Source of the DNA: an uncultured Bacillota bacterium
GTDB taxonomy: Bacteria; Bacillota_I; Bacilli_A; Erysipelotrichales; Erysipelotrichaceae
Direction: 5' to 3'
DNA: 8,081 nt
Assembly (NCBI GenBank): GCA_900321955.1
Contig: ONXX01000053.1
Coordinates: 1 to 8,081, forward strand
The translations under genes were made by a program, and so were the position numbers. Of this stretch, positions 5,940 to 8,081 are shown one piece after another (position 1 is the stretch's first letter; each line of letters opens with the position of its first letter). The notes below the pieces were generated by a model. That model saw only the letters and a program-made list of their open reading frames with translations, was not told the origin of the DNA and did not search any database.

Positions 5940-6010
5940 TTTCATCACGTTTTCGGCAAATCCGCAAGGTCCACTTTTGGAACTGTTTTTAGATTGTCAG
6001 GTCAACTACT

Positions 6011-6316
6011 ATGAGTTTGGGAGCAATAATAGGATCCGCTTTGAAAAAAGAAATGAAAAAAGTAATTGAATCAAAAAAGACAATTGAAACAGAAGAACTG
6101 AATGAGATCAATCTTGATTACGCGCCTTTCTACCGTTCTCTGGCCAAAGCAGGTATCTCTCAGAATCAGCTGAAGACCCAATACGAAATTTCAGCTGCTA
6201 CCCTTTCCCGCATGAAGCACGGATGCAACATGACCCTGGCATGCGTGGGAAGACTCATGAAGATCTTAGGCACCGAAGATCCCAACAAGATCGTAAAGTT
6301 TAAGATCCGTTACTAA
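6011..6316 (+). CDS. Small Cro/C1-type helix-turn-helix regulator
   Basis: This 101-residue protein has a charged, Lys-rich N-terminal arm (1-33) and a Cro/C1 (XRE, HTH_26-like) domain at about 38-95. It reads FYRSLAKAGISQNQLKTQYEISAATLSRMKHG, where ISQNQLKTQYEISAATLSRMK forms the two DNA-contacting helices, followed by the usual VGRLMKILGTEDPNKIVKF closing segment. No ligand domain is present. The ATG at 6011 has only a weak AGG ten bases upstream. A TTG at 6041 has AGGA before it and would remove ten residues, so the start is uncertain; the HTH domain is unaffected. It is divergent from the surface-protein gene, which is its most likely target besides itself. It converges on the YjbR gene. 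Confidence 0.8.
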   Translation: MSLGAIIGSALKKEMKKVIESKKTIETEELNEINLDYAPFYRSLAKAGISQNQLKTQYEISAATLSRMKHGCNMTLACVGRLMKILGTEDPNKIVKFKIRY

Positions 6317-6321
6317 AAAGC

Positions 6322-6394
6322 GGTATTAGCTGCATCTGTTTATTTAGAAGGAGAAGAAAAGCAGATCACAACCACTCCCGATGCAGGCAATACC
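6322..6394 (-). repeat. Long-armed hairpin after the HTH gene
   Basis: GGTATTAGCTGCATC (6322-6336) and GATGCAGGCAATACC (6380-6394) match at 13 of 15 positions with a 43-base loop. On the minus strand the stem is followed by GCTTTTT, so it could be a second, backup terminator for the YjbR transcript. On the plus strand it has no T tail and would sit in the 3' UTR of the HTH gene. Its loop contains an isolated AAGGAG with no start codon at a usable distance. Confidence 0.45.
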
Positions 6395-6399
6395 CAATT

Positions 6400-6487
6400 A
6401 AAAAGATGGCGACATGTCTCATGATCCATTTCGGCAAGAAGCGCCGCTGAAGTGTCAATGCTTCCTGATCTGAGAGATATCACCATC
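6400..6487 (-). terminator. Large-loop terminator of the YjbR/VanY transcript
   Basis: A 16-base arm (6472-6487) pairs with 6405-6420 across a 51-base loop. On the minus strand 15 of 16 positions pair, with two as G-U wobbles and one mismatch, and the stem is followed by five Us (6404-6400). On the plus strand the two wobbles become A-C mismatches, so the structure fits a minus-strand RNA better. The plus strand nevertheless has CCATCTTTATTTTT, so it may also stop readthrough from the HTH gene. The YjbR stop codon is eight bases upstream. Confidence 0.6.
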
Positions 6488-6494
6488 TTTATTT

Positions 6495-7514
6495 TTATAT
6501 GCTGCTTAGTATTTCAGCTGTTTCCTTCTTCAAACGTCTCGGCCCCCTTATGGCCTTGATGCCCAAGGAATTGAGATATTTGAAGTTTATCTTTCCTTCT
6601 TTGTATCGTTTCAGAAGTTTCAAAGACATGACGTAGTTCATCGAAACATTCTTGTCTTTATATTCATAAGGAATATAGGCCTTTGTTGCCGTGCATTGAA
6701 ACATCACGCAGGAATAGGGATCGGCAACATAAAGGTATACAATATCACCGACATGAACATCACTGGATTGTTTCCAAATGCCCTCGCCCTTTTTATCAAA
6801 CATATGCATGACATCGTAATACTTCGGATTGGCCGGAACGATCCAGGCATCGGCCGTATCGACCATCTGATAGGAATAATCGATCAAGGATTTAATGATC
6901 TCGATATCGACACTTCCATCCAATACGATCGTGATCCATTTATCCTTATCCATATGGTAGGCTTCATGAAAGCCTTTCTCTTTCTTCAAAGATTCGATCG
7001 TATGCGGGTCAGACTTAACATCCAGGATCTCATACTCCTTTTTATCCAATCCGATCTTTGATCCATCTACATTCATGATGATGCCATACCACTTATTGGA
7101 ATTGTGATTGCGATAGATGGCATAACCGGGATACTTCTTCCATAGAAATTCCGGTTTATCGCCATACTGTTTTGCCATATACTCACTGACTTCTAAACTC
7201 TGTTTATAAGAAAACAGCTGTTTGTCAAAACAACGATCTCTGATATCTTCCAGCAGTTCCATATAGGCGTTTCGCACCATCGATACATAAGCCCCATACT
7301 GATCGTCCGAATAGATGTTGGTGTACTCTTCGTTAAGATCCAAATCATAGATCTTCCCGCTCACTTCATCATCGACGATGATGACCGCCTTAAATGTATC
7401 TTCCATGATATTTCTGGTATAGATATATTTTCCGTTTTCCAATACAAAACCATAAGATTTCAGTTTCTTATAATTTGGTTTTGTCTTTTTAAATACTTCC
7501 TTAACAATAACCAT
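6495..7514 (-). CDS. YjbR/MmcQ-family protein with extra N- and C-terminal domains
   Basis: This encodes 339 residues in three parts. Residues 1-98 form an N-terminal domain (KPNYKKLKSYGFVLENGKY, IYDLDLNEEYTN, MELLEDIRDRCF) that commonly precedes YjbR in Bacillota. Residues about 105-218 are the YjbR (DUF419, CyaY-like fold) domain, with YGDKPEFLWKKYPGYAIYRN, KWYGIIMNV and the closing AYHMDKDKWITIVLDG. Residues about 222-330 (AWIVPANPKYYDV, GIWKQSSDVHVGDIVYLYVADP) resemble an EVE/PUA-like domain, a fold known to bind modified bases. YjbR proteins are called DNA-binding, but the role is poorly established; nucleic-acid binding is inferred. The ATG at 7514 overlaps the upstream gene by 14 bases and has only a weak site (GGA, nine bases before), which suggests coupled translation. 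Confidence 0.85.
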   Translation of the reverse strand: MVIVKEVFKKTKPNYKKLKSYGFVLENGKYIYTRNIMEDTFKAVIIVDDEVSGKIYDLDLNEEYTNIYSDDQYGAYVSMVRNAYMELLEDIRDRCFDKQLFSYKQSLEVSEYMAKQYGDKPEFLWKKYPGYAIYRNHNSNKWYGIIMNVDGSKIGLDKKEYEILDVKSDPHTIESLKKEKGFHEAYHMDKDKWITIVLDGSVDIEIIKSLIDYSYQMVDTADAWIVPANPKYYDVMHMFDKKGEGIWKQSSDVHVGDIVYLYVADPYSCVMFQCTATKAYIPYEYKDKNVSMNYVMSLKLLKRYKEGKINFKYLNSLGIKAIRGPRRLKKETAEILSSI

Positions 7515-8081
7515 AGCTTATGATCCGCCAGCTTCCTTTCTCGTCCATGCCCAGATACCATTCATGATCCTTATATTCATGATCGATATTGAAAGATCCA
7601 TAACCTTCTTTGGAAGAATGAAAATCAACCAGGAATTTACTGATCTTCTTATACTTCGTATCTCCTAAAGAATTTGCCCAATTCAGGTTTTCATCAGTAC
7701 AGACATCATCTCCGGCATAAGCAATACGGTGAAGCTCACATCCCTTGAAACCGGCAAACGAACATTTGATCAAAACGATCATCTCTGCAAGTTCATCCTT
7801 ACCATATAAATAAGAATTCCCCAGATCAATGGATGGTTTGACATCAACCGCTTCCTTCAAATATTCTTCCAGTGTCATTCCCTCTCCCATTATTTCCTTG
7901 GCTATATCTGAATCGTCAATATAACGGATATGCCATGGTTCATATGCATAACCGGTAATGTGTTCCTTATGCTTTGGATAACGCAGAATAAAACCATATT
8001 CTGCCAGTTTCTGATGAACCTTCTCCAATACTTTTGGATACTGCACCAGGTCTTCATTATTGATGATATTCTTTCCATCAA
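7501..8081 (-). CDS. VanY-type D,D-carboxypeptidase with an NTF2-like C-terminal domain (5' partial)
   Basis: The frame is open to the window edge without a stop, so only the last 192 residues are seen; a GTG at 8046 is internal. The first 72 or so residues are the end of a VanY (peptidase M15B) domain: YGFILRYPKHKEHITGYAYE, with EPWHIRY carrying the catalytic Glu47 and zinc-binding His50, then MTLEEYLKEAV. VanY enzymes remove the terminal D-alanine from peptidoglycan stem peptides outside the membrane. The two other zinc ligands lie beyond the window. The last 110 residues (KDELAEMIVLIKCSFAGF to WRIISYGYC) look like an NTF2/DUF4829-like alpha-beta domain, ending in the typical strand pair WYLGMDEKGSWRI. 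It overlaps the YjbR gene by 14 bases. Linkage to vancomycin resistance is not supported. Confidence 0.85.
   Translation of the reverse strand, partial: DGKNIINNEDLVQYPKVLEKVHQKLAEYGFILRYPKHKEHITGYAYEPWHIRYIDDSDIAKEIMGEGMTLEEYLKEAVDVKPSIDLGNSYLYGKDELAEMIVLIKCSFAGFKGCELHRIAYAGDDVCTDENLNWANSLGDTKYKKISKFLVDFHSSKEGYGSFNIDHEYKDHEWYLGMDEKGSWRIISYGYC

Noticed and set aside
6407..6451. Fourteen-codon frame MATCLMIHFGKKRR between the convergent genes
   Set aside because: No ribosome binding site precedes it and it lies across the arms of the terminator hairpin, which explains the sequence better.
7501..8081. Vancomycin resistance determinant
   Set aside because: VanY-type carboxypeptidases are common housekeeping cell-wall enzymes, and no vanHAX or vanRS genes are present in the window.

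Overview
The window looks like the chromosome of a low-to-mid GC Bacillota, probably a gut anaerobe of the Erysipelotrichia/Clostridia type. This is inferred from strong AGGAG-type ribosome binding sites, a clostripain-type secreted protease with a tyrosine-rich linker, a DUF4428-type zinc ribbon, a three-domain YjbR protein and a VanY carboxypeptidase. No rRNA, tRNA, CRISPR array, transposase or phage gene was found. Nearly all genes are on the minus strand; the exceptions are a gene end at the left edge and one small HTH regulator.

Layout, left to right. (1) 1-120: the last codons of an unidentified plus-strand gene and a terminator shared with the convergent minus-strand genes. (2) 118-1232, minus: a short Cas4/DUF2779-like PD-(D/E)XK nuclease followed 35 bases later by a zinc-ribbon membrane protein. 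(3) 1233-1761: a gene-free, AT-rich stretch with several inverted repeats and a strong GC-rich terminator. (4) 1762-4731, minus: a tight three-gene operon of a DUF4428-type zinc-ribbon protein, a 51-residue basic protein that is easily missed, and a membrane-anchored clostripain (C11) protease. The last two share a stop/start overlap. (5) 4791-5005: five hairpins in about 190 bases ending in a minus-strand terminator. This is a candidate small RNA or structured 3' UTR with three unpaired pyrimidine tracts that resemble the anti-Shine-Dalgarno end of 16S rRNA. (6) 5006-5857, minus: a secreted two-repeat surface protein that ends just after a sortase-like QPVTG motif. (7) 5858-6010: a divergent promoter region with a structured inverted repeat. 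(8) 6011-6316, plus: a small Cro/C1-type HTH regulator. (9) 6317-6494: two long-armed hairpins, at least one acting as a minus-strand terminator. (10) 6495-8081, minus: a YjbR protein with extra N- and C-terminal domains, overlapping the 3' end of a VanY D,D-carboxypeptidase that runs off the window.

Several products are secreted or act at the envelope: the clostripain, the repeat surface protein and VanY. The small regulator probably acts on the divergent promoter it shares with the surface protein. The most interesting unexplained elements are the structured RNA at 4791-5005, the translationally coupled 51-residue protein before the protease, and the apparently lost cell-wall anchor of the surface protein.
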